Source of the DNA: Nereocystis luetkeana
Lineage: Eukaryota > Sar > Phaeophyceae > Laminariales > Laminariaceae
Assembly: GCA_031213475.1 (NCBI GenBank)
Contig: JARUPZ010000001.1
Coordinates: forward strand, 21,587,142 to 21,651,141
DNA length: 64,000 nt
Direction: 5' to 3'
Shown in pieces: positions 12,800 to 23,715 of this stretch (its first letter is position 1; each line of letters opens with the position of its first letter). The position numbers and the translations under genes are program-made. Under the pieces are notes generated by a model. That model saw nothing but the letters and a program-made list of their open reading frames with translations, did not search any database and was not told where the DNA came from.

Positions 12800-13720
12800 C
12801 AAGTCTGTGGAGGGTTCAGGGGCGAAGGTACCTTCCAGTCGTTCGCGGCGTTCCTTGATTTTTTGCGCCATCTCGTGTATTCCGGGCAACGGCTTGAAGG
12901 TGCTTCCGACGTAGTTATGAGGAAACCTGTCACCACGTTCAAACGACAGCAGGATGAAGGCATGAAGACATCAAGGCTTACAACACGCAACGGGGGTTTC
13001 AACCATGTACACGTAAAAAGAGGGACGGAAGTCGTGTGTTCGGGCAATAACTCGAGGCTACTTACAACGAAGATATAAGGAGACTTTTTGCCCTGATTAA
13101 ATAATGCCGGAGTAAGGGTTACGAAGCTCACACTTGGCATGTGCAGGTTCGAAAAAAGCGCGATAAAACATCAGATCTTGGATACTGGGCAACGACCTGA
13201 ATGTGCTTCCAACGTAGTTCTGAGCAAACCTCTTGCCAAAAAAAAAAAAAGCCGGCAGGGTGAAGGTTTCAAGGCGCACATTCCGCATCGTAAGCTTTCA
13301 AGCGTGTACGAGGGACGGAAGTAGGGTAGTGCGTTCCGAGCAACGAGTTGAAGGTGGTCTCGAAAGTAGCTATGAGGAAAGCTGCTGCTATTCTCAACAC
13401 GACGGCAGGGTGAAGGAGTCAAGGCTCACATTCCACACGGTCAAACTAAGAAATGCAAAAGAGAAGCGAAAATCGTGTATGCCGGGGAAAAAATTGAAAA
13501 AATTGAAGACCCCTCCACCGCAGGTTCGACGAGACCTGTTGCCGTGTGTAACGTTGGGAGAAGGGTAACGGCGTCATGGCTCACTTTTCGGAAGGTCAGG
13601 TTCGATGGATGCAAGAGAAACGGTGGAGCGAGTCTGCAAACGATCCTCTCGGATTGGGCACTTGTCTGACGTTGCTTTGGGCAGAGGGACGACGAGAGCA
13701 GAAAAGTCAAAGCGGGAGCA
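12800..13720 (+). repeat. Degenerate tandem array, ~150 bp unit, about six copies
   Basis: The words GGGCAACG.CTTGAA, TCCGACGTAGTTATGAGG, CAGGGTGAAGG.(A)TCAAGGCTCACATTCC and GAGGGACGGAAG recur near 12884, 13044, 13187, 13340, 13485 and 13655. The step is not a multiple of three, so this is not a repeat protein. A 13-base A run interrupts the third unit. Confidence 0.65.
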
Positions 13721-16700
13721 GCAGGACCACAGGTTCACGCCGCGGAGGGTAGTTTATGCTGACCCGTGTGTTGTGCGTGTTCTTCACATCGGACCATCGT
13801 TAGTACCCTGAGGAGTTCCATAACCTCCCGTGCGTGTCGATCATTCTTCATCCTAGAGTGCAACGCATCGTACGTCAGACGTGCGGGTTACGAACACCAG
13901 GAAAACACTAACCAAGATAGTTTGTATATCATACCCAGTGGCCGTGCCGGCTCTTAATCGTTATATACCTTGCACGCCAAACGACCTCCGTACCAAAACA
14001 GGCCACACACTTACTAGACAAACTGCAAGAAGAAAAAGCGAGAAATAAACAAAGGACACGTCTCACAACAGCGTTACCCTGCAATATTTTATCGGGTCTT
14101 CACTCAAATTCGTATATAACTCATGTTGTGGTCTCGAAAGCACGATTCCAACCTTAGCACGGCTCGTAGATAACAGCAAAAACACTGAAAAATACGCAGA
14201 CCAGCATATATCGATGTCGAGCGGCGGCGACAAGGCGGACCACGTGGCCATCACCTACCAGCCTTCGGCACCACTTCGCTCCAATATGCCCCAGCTCCAC
14301 ATTTCTTCTTTCTGTTTGACCTTGATCGTATCTCCCACCTGGGTTTCAAACAGAGATGTACATCGGGAACATCAGCTTGCATATGATTTAAACAAAACAG
14401 CACAGGGTCTGGTAACGTAGGCACAGATACCTTACGTGGAAACCTTTGGGAACAAACCATCGCGCTCCGACAAAACACAAGACGATCATCAGGAAACCGA
14501 GCGTAAACGTATTGTGGTCCCATTGACCCCGGCAGTATTAACGTGAGGTACAGGGCAGTACTTCAGTATTCTTCACAAGGCAAGTCGGAAACGCGCGACC
14601 CGTGTATCACGCAGCTTGCAAACATGAGTGTCGACCGATCAGGAAAACTCACAGCTGATGTTATACGTAGTAATTTTTAGTTGTAAGCCGGTGCTATCTT
14701 GCCCCACGTCGTCTAAAAATAGGAAGGAACGTGCGCCAGTATATATTACCATCATGCTGTCTGCGCGCGTGTCAACCATTGCCTTACGTTGCATTGCGGA
14801 CACATTATCTACACCGCCCCGGCAGGTTGGACTGGTCGGTATGAGCGATGGTGGGGAGCAGCGTGCAAACCCTGCGGGTACCGCAGCACCATTTACTTTC
14901 TGAAGCCCGTCACTGAAGGAAAACAATGCGTACACACCGCAGCACCCAACATGACCTACCTATCGACTGCGACAACGAAACAAATACGCTCCGCCCTATG
15001 CAACTGACACCCTATATTTTTGTAGAGATGTCGAAAACACGTCTGATCCGAGTATAGATTCAGTAGCCTTTTTCCTTGGGGAGTGTCTTGAGTCTCAACG
15101 AACGTTTTGGGCCGAAACGTGAAACCGTCAATCCCAACCGCTGCCGTAGCATGGGTCTGTCATTACTACCGGTACCACGTATTGTTTTTCGATCTTATTT
15201 GAATAAACGAATAGCTCGTAAAATATACAGATACGCTTAGAGAAAAAAAACACCCTGACGCACACATGACATGCCAAGCCCGACAATGCTCACAAAAACA
15301 AACGGAACCGAGACAAACCGGCCCTTCCTCTGATGAAAAAATGACCAACAATCGATGCTGCAAACGTAACACAAAGCAGAAAACGAATTGGAGAAAACGC
15401 GCCCAACTATCGCTAAAGAGACTTTTAACGACCAGAGAATGGGCATGCCAGGCCGTTTCGTTGGGGTTTCCCGTGTAGCGTGTCATAAAGAGCCATGACA
15501 AATCCTGCTACGATCCGCTTGTTGGGCGGGATTTTTTGCCTTGAATGACAGGGTCGAATGAGTGTTCTGTTTTAGGTGCGGCCATTTTTTTGAGACAACA
15601 ATGGGTGTACACTACGAGTATGAAAATCCCTCATGGGTTCCTGACCATATAGACTACCTGGTAGGTGATACGATCACTTCCCTCCTGAGGAGTTGAGGTT
15701 CGGCAACCCGCACAATAAATGATCTAATTCGACCGCCAACCATGGTGGCCGCCAACAAAAAACAAAGTGTGCCCCGGTTGTCTACCTCACGCACTGAAAA
15801 GACAGCATCGTTGCCGACCGACACTAACCCCACCTATAAAAAACTACGTCTAGCATATATCAGGAATATTCTAACCTCAGGTGTTTGAGACAAATTATGT
15901 TGGCTCGTCATTCGCCGGCCAGTACTTCAACAAATAAACCACGCAAAAAGGATACGGTTAATACATGTCTTTATGAATTTTGCCCACGTTCGGTCGTACA
16001 TGATTCTTCAATGAAAGGATGTTTAAAGAAAGGAAACACCAGCAGTACCCAGAAAACGCAAGCACGAGTCAGGAACCTACAGAAAACAAAAACAAAAACA
16101 TGGGAGCCGAAACAGCACGAGCAGTATTACTTCCGAATGCAACTTGGAACCTCGCCACGCTCTCTGCCATCTCCTTCTTATGATCTGCCCTTATAGTGTC
16201 CGCACCGCTATCCTCGCATTCTGCCCCTCCCCCCATGGCCCAAGGGCCAGTACACGGAACATACGAAAAAAAGCGAAGGGAAAAAGGATATACGCGTGAT
16301 GCCATGCTTTAGAGCAGCAGTTCCGGGTACCAGGGGAAGGCGGGAAGAAGCTAAAACGACACTAAACTTCACCCCACGCCCCAAGGGCATGACAGGAGAA
16401 CGAACCAGTGGGCTGTTATTCCTCAAACAAAAAAAAACAACCACGAAAGGTTTGCCCGTTTTTGCTTGGTTTTAGAATCTTCCCTCATATCTGAGTTTTG
16501 CACGAAATAGGCGGGGAATCTGACTTTTTTGTTTCCGCGCCCTTGGCGCTGGTACTGCACCAGGTAGGGCTGGCCAATGGTTGACGCGGTCAGAACAACA
16601 CACACAGTAGAATCCGGCAGTCCTTGTGCTGCATTACCTCATTATATTGTTGCTGTGGATTTCAAGCATCTCCGCCTCATATTCTATTGTGGTCCGGGGG

Positions 16701-17032
16701 GAATATGGGTATGCGTTGGTAGCGGGAGGCATTTTCTCGTCTATACCGTGCACAAGAGCTCGTCTCTTTCTGTCTCTCACGGTCTCGTTTACTCATTAAA
16801 TGTTCTGCGAGGTCTTCAGCTATATTGGAGGGTAATTTGTGGGACGCAGGTATGTTTCTATACGATTCAATCTACTCGTGCTCTTAGCCAGTACAAGCAA
16901 ACTGTCAGCATACTTATCTAACACTGTCAGTAAACTTATCCTGGCAGAAAATTCTGCGCGTACTCAGCCCAGGTACATTTTTTCAGCTCTACGTAGGCCT
17001 GTTTGTGTATAGCAGTACCAGTAGTCCATACA
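13721..17032. other. No gene supported
   Basis: A- and C-rich sequence with short ORFs on both strands. No splice-flanked coding block or repeat was found. Confidence 0.35.
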
Positions 17033-17789
17033 GAAGGGTGGCGCGAGGCAGCACAGAAAGCCGGCCGATGGTTCCGACGAGTCGAGGAAGGGGCGGAGGC
17101 CTTCATGCGGAAATGGCATAAGGATGAGAAGGAGGCATCGGCAGAACGGCATAGAATAGCTGCAACCACGACCACAGCCGTTGACGCCAACGCGAGTGCG
17201 CAGAATGGCAGGGAAGAGGGGGGGGGCGAAAGGGGGACGAGGGGGAATGGGGGGGGGAGGGGGGGGAGGCGGTCTGCCCAACAGACTGAAGCCTGGTTAT
17301 GGCCATCATCGTCATGATGCACTCGCTTCTTTGGGACCCAAGTAACTAGCATGGTGCCACCTGGGCAACTTTGCGTGTCTGTATGCTTCAGTGCCTGCAT
17401 TTCGTGTTTTCTTTCCCCCCCGCCCGTGATTATCGCTTTTTGTCCCTTCTTTTTTTCATCTTTCTTTCATTCCCGTTTGTACCTCTTTGTGTCTCTGTTA
17501 GTATGGTCCGTTTTGCCTATTTTGCGTTTTGCTATCTACTTCTGTTTTTTGTTTTGTTTTGTTTTTGCTTCGCTTCATCTTCTTTTTTAGGTTTTTGTCT
17601 GCTATTAATAGTCTCCTTTTTGCTTCCCTGGTGTCCGCAGTGGTGGAGTGCGTATGCTTGTTTTTTGTTTTTGCCTCTGTTTTACTACCGAGATTCCACT
17701 CCAGAGTTATTGGAGCCTGTCCTGCGACCACGGACTGCATTGTATTGTGAGTTAATGTGAGAACAATAACAACAACAACAACAACAACA
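17033..17789 (+). mobile_element. LINE B copy 2, 5'-truncated
   Basis: Identity with LINE B copy 1 starts at GAAGGGTGGCGCGAGG (17033) and continues through the ORF tail (REAAQKAGRWF, EEGAEAFMRKWH), the G-rich run and the T-rich 3' UTR to (AAC)n at 17789. Few differences from copy 1, so both inserted fairly recently or from the same source. Both copies carry the same CTATTAATAG in the 3' UTR, so the motif was in their parent. Confidence 0.87.
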
Positions 17790-18297
17790 GTATGGGTCCG
17801 CCAACATGAAACACCAAATCTGGGCAAGCCTGAGATTCTTATTGGGGCGCCATCTTCAAACAAACTTGAGCATAGGCTATTATATACTGGTAGGATTTAG
17901 TGTAAAGTTCACGACTGACCCGCTTTTTTTAACCAACTTCTCAACAATCTCCAAAAAGTGAGCATGTTGGTCTTATTCTTAATAGGCTCTTTTTTAATCG
18001 TGGGACTACACCATACTGTTTGTACTTGATACTTTGTGCAAGAAAAGCTTGATAAACATAACGCCTGGGGCAGCTTTTGCAAGCACATGAAAATTAAAAT
18101 GAGCATATCAAAGCTGTCGGCGGCGGAAAAATCGCACGTACGTGCTATTCGCATGTAAATTCAATAGGGTTGTATGTACGGTATAGCAGGGGTCGTTGAA
18201 GATATGGTATGGCCTACATGGTACCAAGTGGAATCAGGGCGCCAGGTGGGCTTCCAACGGCTCCTGCGGAGGGCTGAATACATTTCTGCACCATTAA

Positions 18298-18396
18298 CCC
18301 TTTTAGGACTGCAGTCTCGTTTTGGGGGCAATTGGGGACAAATTTCTTGGAATTTGAGTGCCTTGTCTCCAAAATGGGACTGGAGTTCTAAAGGGG
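18298..18396. mobile_element. MITE family 3, copy a (TTAA-flanked, piggyBac-like ends)
   Basis: 99 bp foldback flanked by TTAA on both sides (18294-18297, 18397-18400). Ends CCCTTTTAGGACTGCAG and complement, then GTTTTGGGG. A TTAA target with CCC-starting ends is the known signature of the piggyBac superfamily. No coding capacity. Confidence 0.85.
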
Positions 18397-18439
18397 TTAA
18401 GGGGCAGTGGGGTTCCGAATGGTATTATAGTGAGGCGAG

Positions 18440-18492
18440 CGAGCGAAGCGAGCCTTTTTTTACTTGGTTTTTAACCAAGGAAAAAAAAGCCT
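18440..18492. repeat. Long hairpin, ~20 bp stem
   Basis: GAGCCTTTTTTTACTTGGTT pairs with AACCAAGGAAAAAAAAGCCT around a 2-4 base loop. It lies 45 bp after a family-3 MITE. Could be a short foldback insertion. Confidence 0.55.
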
Positions 18493-18796
18493 CTTCATAA
18501 CGGCTCGGGTACGAGGGTAGGGTGCCTGTTTTGATTTTTTCTGTATGTGTGTGTGTCAGTTGGTGTGTGGATTCAACATTTTTTTGGTCCACCTTTCACC
18601 ACCGCGCTCGACGCACACGCCACCAAATCCAGTCCCGGCGGGCTCTGTGCACGCACACACACGCAAGACACTTTCTCGTCCTGGTGGGGTGGAAAATCGT
18701 TTACAGTTCGTCGAGCTAGGTGCGGCAACGTGTGTAGGCACGTCTGTGCTGGGCCGTGTTCAAAATACAAAATCATAACGGTTTTTGTCCATGTGC

Positions 18797-19014
18797 CAAC
18801 AGCAGGCAGACTGCGCCTGTCCACAGCATGCACACTGTGCCTGCCCACAGCAGGCAGACTGTGCCTGTCCACAGCAGGCAGACTGGTCCTGTCCACAGCA
18901 GGCAGACTGGGCCTGTCCACAGCAGGCAGACTGGGCCTATCCACAGCAGGAAGATTGAGCCTGTCCGCAGCACGCAACTGCAGGCAGACTGGGCCTGTCC
19001 ACAGCAGGCAGACG
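18797..19014 (+). repeat. 24-bp minisatellite, about 9 units
   Basis: Unit CACAGCAGGCAGACTGGGCC plus TGTC, with a shortened unit near 18975. As 24 is a multiple of three, all frames stay open, giving spurious 8-residue repeat peptides (STAGRLGL, HSRQTGPV). Confidence 0.85.
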
Positions 19015-19079
19015 GCTTTGTTTTTTTAGCTCTTTCTTCTACCTACGTACGTACCTGGTAATAACTAACGAACCCCAAC

Positions 19080-20140
19080 TACGAGTAGTCATAGGCAGAC
19101 TTCGCCTGTCTGTCCACAGCAACGTTCGGGCCATGTGCTGCAAGTGATATTGTCAGGGCTACCCTCCTACTGACGAGGGGACGGAGAAACAGGAGAAGAT
19201 CTGCTGTAGTTGTACAGCAGTCAGTAGTAGTGGAGGCACCTCCTACGATAACCTCTGTTGGATACATGTATGTCATATCAGAGGTTGTAGATATTTCGTC
19301 TTCAAATTATGAGGGTGGAATCAGGAACCACACACACAACATCGAGTATGGTGTACAAAGGGCAGAAGCCGAGCGTACTGCGACGCTGACCCTGGCCTCG
19401 TGGATCCTACTGCTACTGCTGCTGCTGTTTTGCTGCTGGAGAAGCTCTGATGTAGATGTTGCACAGCAGCAGTAGTTGTGGCACCTGCTACGAGAAGCTC
19501 TTTGGGCATGCCATGTTCGTGTTGTCGTCTCGAAAATATTATGCCGACTTTCGAGGTGGGAAGCAGGAAACATAAAAAAAAAAAACGAGTGCAGGGTACG
19601 TACTACAGTAGTACGTGTGTGTATATGTACGCGTACAAAGGGTGCAAGGGTTAGACCGACAAGCCGAGCGTACGGCGACGCTGACCCTGGCCTCGTGTGA
19701 CCTACTGCTACTGGTGCTGCTGCTGCTGATGCTGTTATGGTGCGGGAGGCGCACTGCTGCTGTAGATGTCGTGCATCAGTCCAAGTAAAGTTGTGGTGAC
19801 ACCTGTTGCGAAAAATAAGCTCTTTCCGTTGGACAAAACATGTGAGATGCAGATTTTTATTGTGCTGAATTTCAACCAGAAAACACTCTGCTGGACAAAA
19901 CATGTCGAGTGTTGTGTGTTCTTGACTCTTTCTACCCGTCAACATCCAGCACCACAGCAGTGTCCGTGCCGATTCCTCAATCCCTGATGAGAGATACAAG
20001 TTCTGTGGTACAGCAGTGCAGATTTCGTCTTCAAATCATTATGCCGGATTTCGAGATGGAAACCAGGATACACACGACCAAATCCAGTACTTCTTCATAT
20101 CAAGAGCCAGGAGAGGCCAAGAACATTTACGAAAATTATT
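19080..20140 (+). repeat. Degenerate ~270 bp tandem repeats rich in CAG/CTG
   Basis: Blocks GCACCT(G/C)CTACGA, TCGTCTCGAAAATATTATG, GAGGTGGGAAGCAGGAA and CTGACCCTGGCCTCGTG recur around 19220-19380, 19480-19700 and 19790-20060. Clear only in parts. A LINE A fragment is inserted at 19909-20015. Confidence 0.5.
19909..20015 (-). mobile_element. LINE A 3'-end fragment
   Basis: The stretch from GTGTTCTTGACTCTTTCTACC through GTGCCGATTCCTCAATCC to ATACAAGTTCTGTGG matches the last ~105 bp of LINE A in reverse orientation, with clear divergence. Old, heavily truncated insertion inside the CAG/CTG-rich repeat tract. Confidence 0.6.
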
Positions 20141-21180
20141 GAGATGCACCCACGACGGCGTACAGTAGTACAGTAGTCGTACGTGGTAGATATTCCTTCG
20201 TGTTTGTTCGTTCAGCACAATACGAAATAATCCGTATGCGCCCAGCATGATGCATCGCAGATATGACTACTGCAGGTATTACCGAGGTCGCGCCTCATTA
20301 CCACCAATAATTACTAGTATGGGCCCATCGCGGGGTCAAAGTACGAAATGGGACCCGACCAGGGTTTCAGGTGGTGAAAAACGAGCAAGTTCATATACGA
20401 GTAGCCTTGCATGTGCGTGCAAGTTCTCCGCCGCTGCATAGCTGAACGTATGAAACAGACCTCTGCTGTACAGGTACAGGTACCTCTTTTACAGGTACCA
20501 GGCACAACCAGTTTGTACTGCTGCTGTACATGGTATGCACGAGATAAATATGAGCAAAAAACAGGACCGGAGCGCAAGAGACCAGTCACCAAAAGAAAAG
20601 CGTACTCGTGCTGCTGTGCATGCGGAGACGGCAGGGTATTCTTTGTTTGCCGGTTGACACTCGCACTCTTCAAAACTTACGGCCGAAGTTACTGCTGTTA
20701 CGAGTGTCCGTGCCCTGCGCTCTGCTGAACCCTTCTAAATATTCAATTATTATTAATATTAAAAGTATTAATAGTCATTTATCCTTACCACACCCACATA
20801 TGATACCAGGTATGATATGTACCTATATGACCTGACATTCAAAGACTGCTGTACCCAACCACCAGAAGCCAAGCTACAGCAGTAGCTATACAGCAGTGTA
20901 CGACAACGTACGAAGAGGAGGCCGATCCGAGCTTATCTGGGGAAGGGGAGCAGGTGCATCCTACTGCTGCACGGCAGTCTGAGTACAGCATTAGCATTTT
21001 ATACCTGGTAATAAGAGTACACTCTCACACGTAACGGCTGCCGAATCAGCAATTGATACAAAAACTCTGTATTGTTCTTCTGTCTTCCCTACTGCTACGA
21101 GTATACCAGGTACCTGGTACCAGTTATGGCGTACGTATAATTTACGGAGTACCTACGTACGAGTACGTAGTGCCCGTTAA
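20141..21180. other. Intergenic or intronic, CAG/CTG- and CCAGGT-rich
   Basis: Holds many copies of TACAGCAGTA/TACTGCTGTA and TACCAGGTA-type words (21103-21122 has three overlapping) and an AT-rich patch at 20740-20775 with GTATTAATAG. No coding block seen; may be intron of the SH3 gene. Confidence 0.4.
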
Positions 21181-21301
21181 TTTATTGTTCTCCTGACTGG
21201 AAATATCGGCCTGCCTTTTCATTACATGGTGCTCGTACTGATGCTTCGAAGGTACGGTTCTGCTGGCATGCCGTGCTGCTGTGTCTGCTGTGCGTGCTCA
21301 C

Positions 21302-21726
21302 CGTGAAAGACAACTGCTGTAGATCCACTTCGCCCTGGAACGGGTACGACGCGGTAACGATCGAACCTGAAGCCGCCTTCAAGTCATACGGGTTGGTCGA
21401 GTGCTCCTCCTCTTGCTGCTCCACATCCTCGCCTTTCTCCGGCCGGCCAGCGGAGGACTGCCATCCCTGTTGGGAGGAGGCCATCACTGTGGCAACTGCT
21501 CCGGCGGGACGCCACTTTGGTGGACTTTTTGCAGCACTCGGTTCCGGTTCACGCTGCCCCTCTTCCTCCTCCTTGCGGACGGGGATTGGTGGAGGCTCTG
21601 CTGGGTGTCCTTCTCCCTTAGGTGGGGGGATCGGTGGAGGTCCCGTGTGGCCTTCCTCCTTACGAGCTGGGATTGGCGGAGGAGGCATGCTCAGATAGTC
21701 GGTGGGAGAGTCACCAACAAAGACAC
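21302..21726 (-). CDS. Exon of a proline-rich SH3-domain protein (partial gene)
   Basis: 425 bp, acceptor side TAGTCAG|GT (phase 1), donor ACG|GTGAGC (phase 0). The peptide starts VFVGDSPTDYLSMPPPPIP, then three proline-rich units of the form PPPIPxRKEEGH (class of SH3/profilin-binding ligands), an acidic Gln/Glu stretch, and ends SIVTASYPFQGEVDLQQLSF. That last part matches the first half of an SH3 domain (ALYpFqgevd-LSF) and is cut by the intron just before the usual Gly-Asp. A BAR- or actin-associated adaptor is typical of this layout but is inference. I could not find the exon with the second half of the SH3 fold, nor upstream exons, so the gene is incomplete here. Confidence 0.6.
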
Positions 21727-22958
21727 CTGACTATTGGGATGCTTCAGACCAGACGTCGACTGCTTGGGGATAGTACAACAGCTTAGACGGCCACAACAGC
21801 AACGGAGCGCTGAAGCTGGAAGAAGACCCCGATTCACCCCGCCATCAAACAACGCAGCCCCGAATTCAACATGCCTGTGACACATCTGGAAACCTACAAA
21901 ATATTTAAAAAAAACAAAAATTGAAACACAAAAAAAATCATTCCCGTCGACTTTTTGGTGTTTCGTAAGAAAATCCAGAGGGCCGGTACATCCACAGGCG
22001 CCCTATTGACGCCTATAGTAGGGCTTGAAATAGTCTTGGCGCTGCCAGTGACGTGGAGACTGTAACTGGGAGTGTACATAGGCGTCGATATCTCTTGAAT
22101 CTTTTAAAGCGGCCCGGACAAACATGCAAATGCTTGCGGTTTTATACTACTACTACTGTAAAAAGTCACAGGGCCTTGCTTGGTTTCTTTTTGCCATCGG
22201 GGGATTACGCATTGCACAATGATGGGTCGAACCTCGGACCCTCGGACTGCTTGGAAAAATGAGCTGGAATTGGGCTAGCTTTGAAACTAGGTGTTGTAAC
22301 GGAAGTTCGATTGAGTTGGTCAAGCTTTTTCATCAGGTAATTTAGCGGAACCGCTCAGATATCGGCCAGTAGGAAAATAAGCAGCCAGACAAGATAGATA
22401 CCGACCGCAGAACTACGCACGGCAGTAACTGTTGTACCATAATGAGACAAAATACTACTACAACAGTACTGCTGCTGTGCTGCTGCCGCCGATGTACGTA
22501 CTCATTCGGCATCATGTTTGATTGTTGATGTATGGTACATACATGGAGTACAGGCTGCCGCTTGCTGCAGGATATCTGCACGAATACACGCGCCTGCGCG
22601 CCAGTGGTGTTGGTTGTGTGTTGTTTGCCCAGGATTACAAGACAAGTCTGCTGAAGCTGCAAGTTTTTCGCCTGGCTGGCCACGACTACTGCTGCAATCG
22701 GTTTGGTGTTCCAATATGTACTCAAACTGTTGTTTACGGTATTATGCTTGTTGGTGATCTTGCTCGTGTTGGTGCTGGTTGGCTTTTTGTTTCCTGCTGC
22801 TGTGGCTGCAGTAGCAGCAGCGGGTATTATTGTCTGTAGCGTCGGGCTCTTGCTTGCGGCCCGGTACCGGCAAGCATCCAAGTGTTTGTTCGGAGTGCAA
22901 CAGTATTATTCTTCGTTGTACTGCGAAAATACGTATTACGGGGGACCAAGAGCCGGTC

Positions 22959-23029
22959 GCCCCGGTGGTTCAAGTGGTTAACCTCGAATTCTACTTGTTT
23001 GAGTCCTGGGTTCGAGCCCCAGGTGGGTC
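22959..23029 (+). tRNA. tRNA-like sequence (tRNA pseudogene or SINE head)
   Basis: A perfect A box (TGGTTCAAGTGG, 22966-22977) and B box (GGTTCGAGCC, 23009-23018) stand 43 bp apart as in a tRNA. The T arm pairs fully (CTGGG/CCCAG). The acceptor pairs in 5 of 7 positions, the D loop is too long and the anticodon stem is weak (3 bp), so it is not a working tRNA. No anticodon can be trusted. No second copy seen in the window. Confidence 0.45.
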
Positions 23030-23300
23030 GGACTTTGACTATATTTGCAAAAATAAAAAAGGATTCAATTGTTGAGAGCGCCTTGCAGCGTAGGTAGGCA
23101 CAATTCGATGCGAGTCGACGAGGAAAGAAAAGGCTGAAATCTTCTCGCGATAAAAATGAAGGCACGTATACCGTAGCGGGAAGGGGGGAGAAGAGCCTGC
23201 TATGTGACCCCGGATCTGAGTTACGAGTGGGAAGGAGAGAGAGAAGAAGATGTGCGAAGATAATGAATGGAAAGAGAAAAAAATAATAATAATAAAAAAA

Positions 23301-23408
23301 TAGGACCTACCAGTACGATGTACCAGGTATGGTTTACATAAAAACCTCCATATTCAACCATTTTTACTATTAATAACAATATCTGGTCTTATTAACTATG
23401 GCCCCCCG
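23301..23408. mobile_element. MITE family 1, copy e, left end damaged
   Basis: The right end (GGTCTTATTAACTATGG then CCCCCCG and TA) is intact; the left end keeps only TAGGACC. The interior carries three short extra pieces compared with the other copies: CCAGTA and CCAGGTA near 23308-23330, and TTAATA at 23370-23375. Confidence 0.7.
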
Positions 23409-23620
23409 TAAGACTAGGTTTTCCCTCATTACAAGTACTTCGACCCGAAACTGGTGAGACTAGTGTTGAAGTCGTCAGCGACCACGAAGTGGTGCGCATA
23501 CAGAACACACGACCATAGTGATACCACGAAACAGCAATTCAAATGATGTACAGCGGCACTTGTGCATAATAACCGAGATCAAAATTTTGAGACGCTGCGA
23601 TATCTTCAAGGTGGTTTCTT

Positions 23621-23715
23621 AAGGCCGTGGTCGACTACACAACCTTGTTTTTTATGAAAGTTGCTTAAGGCCGTGGTCGACTGCACAACCTTGTTTTTCA
23701 TGAAAGTTGGTGGAA
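23621..23715 (+). repeat. 47-bp tandem duplication
   Basis: AAGGCCGTGGTCGACTACAC and CAACCTTGTTTTTTATGAAA repeat once at a 47 bp step. The following 23,700-25,220 is rich in GGAAGCTTCCA-type words but has no gene. Confidence 0.75.

Noticed and set aside
14639-14935. Short resemblance to a retroviral-type aspartic protease on the minus strand
   Set aside because: Too short and unsupported: no reverse transcriptase, integrase or terminal repeats were found around it, so no LTR element is claimed.
17890-18160. 81-codon minus ORF after LINE B copy 2
   Set aside because: AT-rich, no domain, no splice signals that fit a gene.
22342-22881. 179-codon minus ORF and overlapping hydrophobic plus ORF (22703-22981)
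   Set aside because: Both arise from CAG/CTG and GTT-rich sequence; the hydrophobic look of the plus frame comes from CTG/GTT runs.
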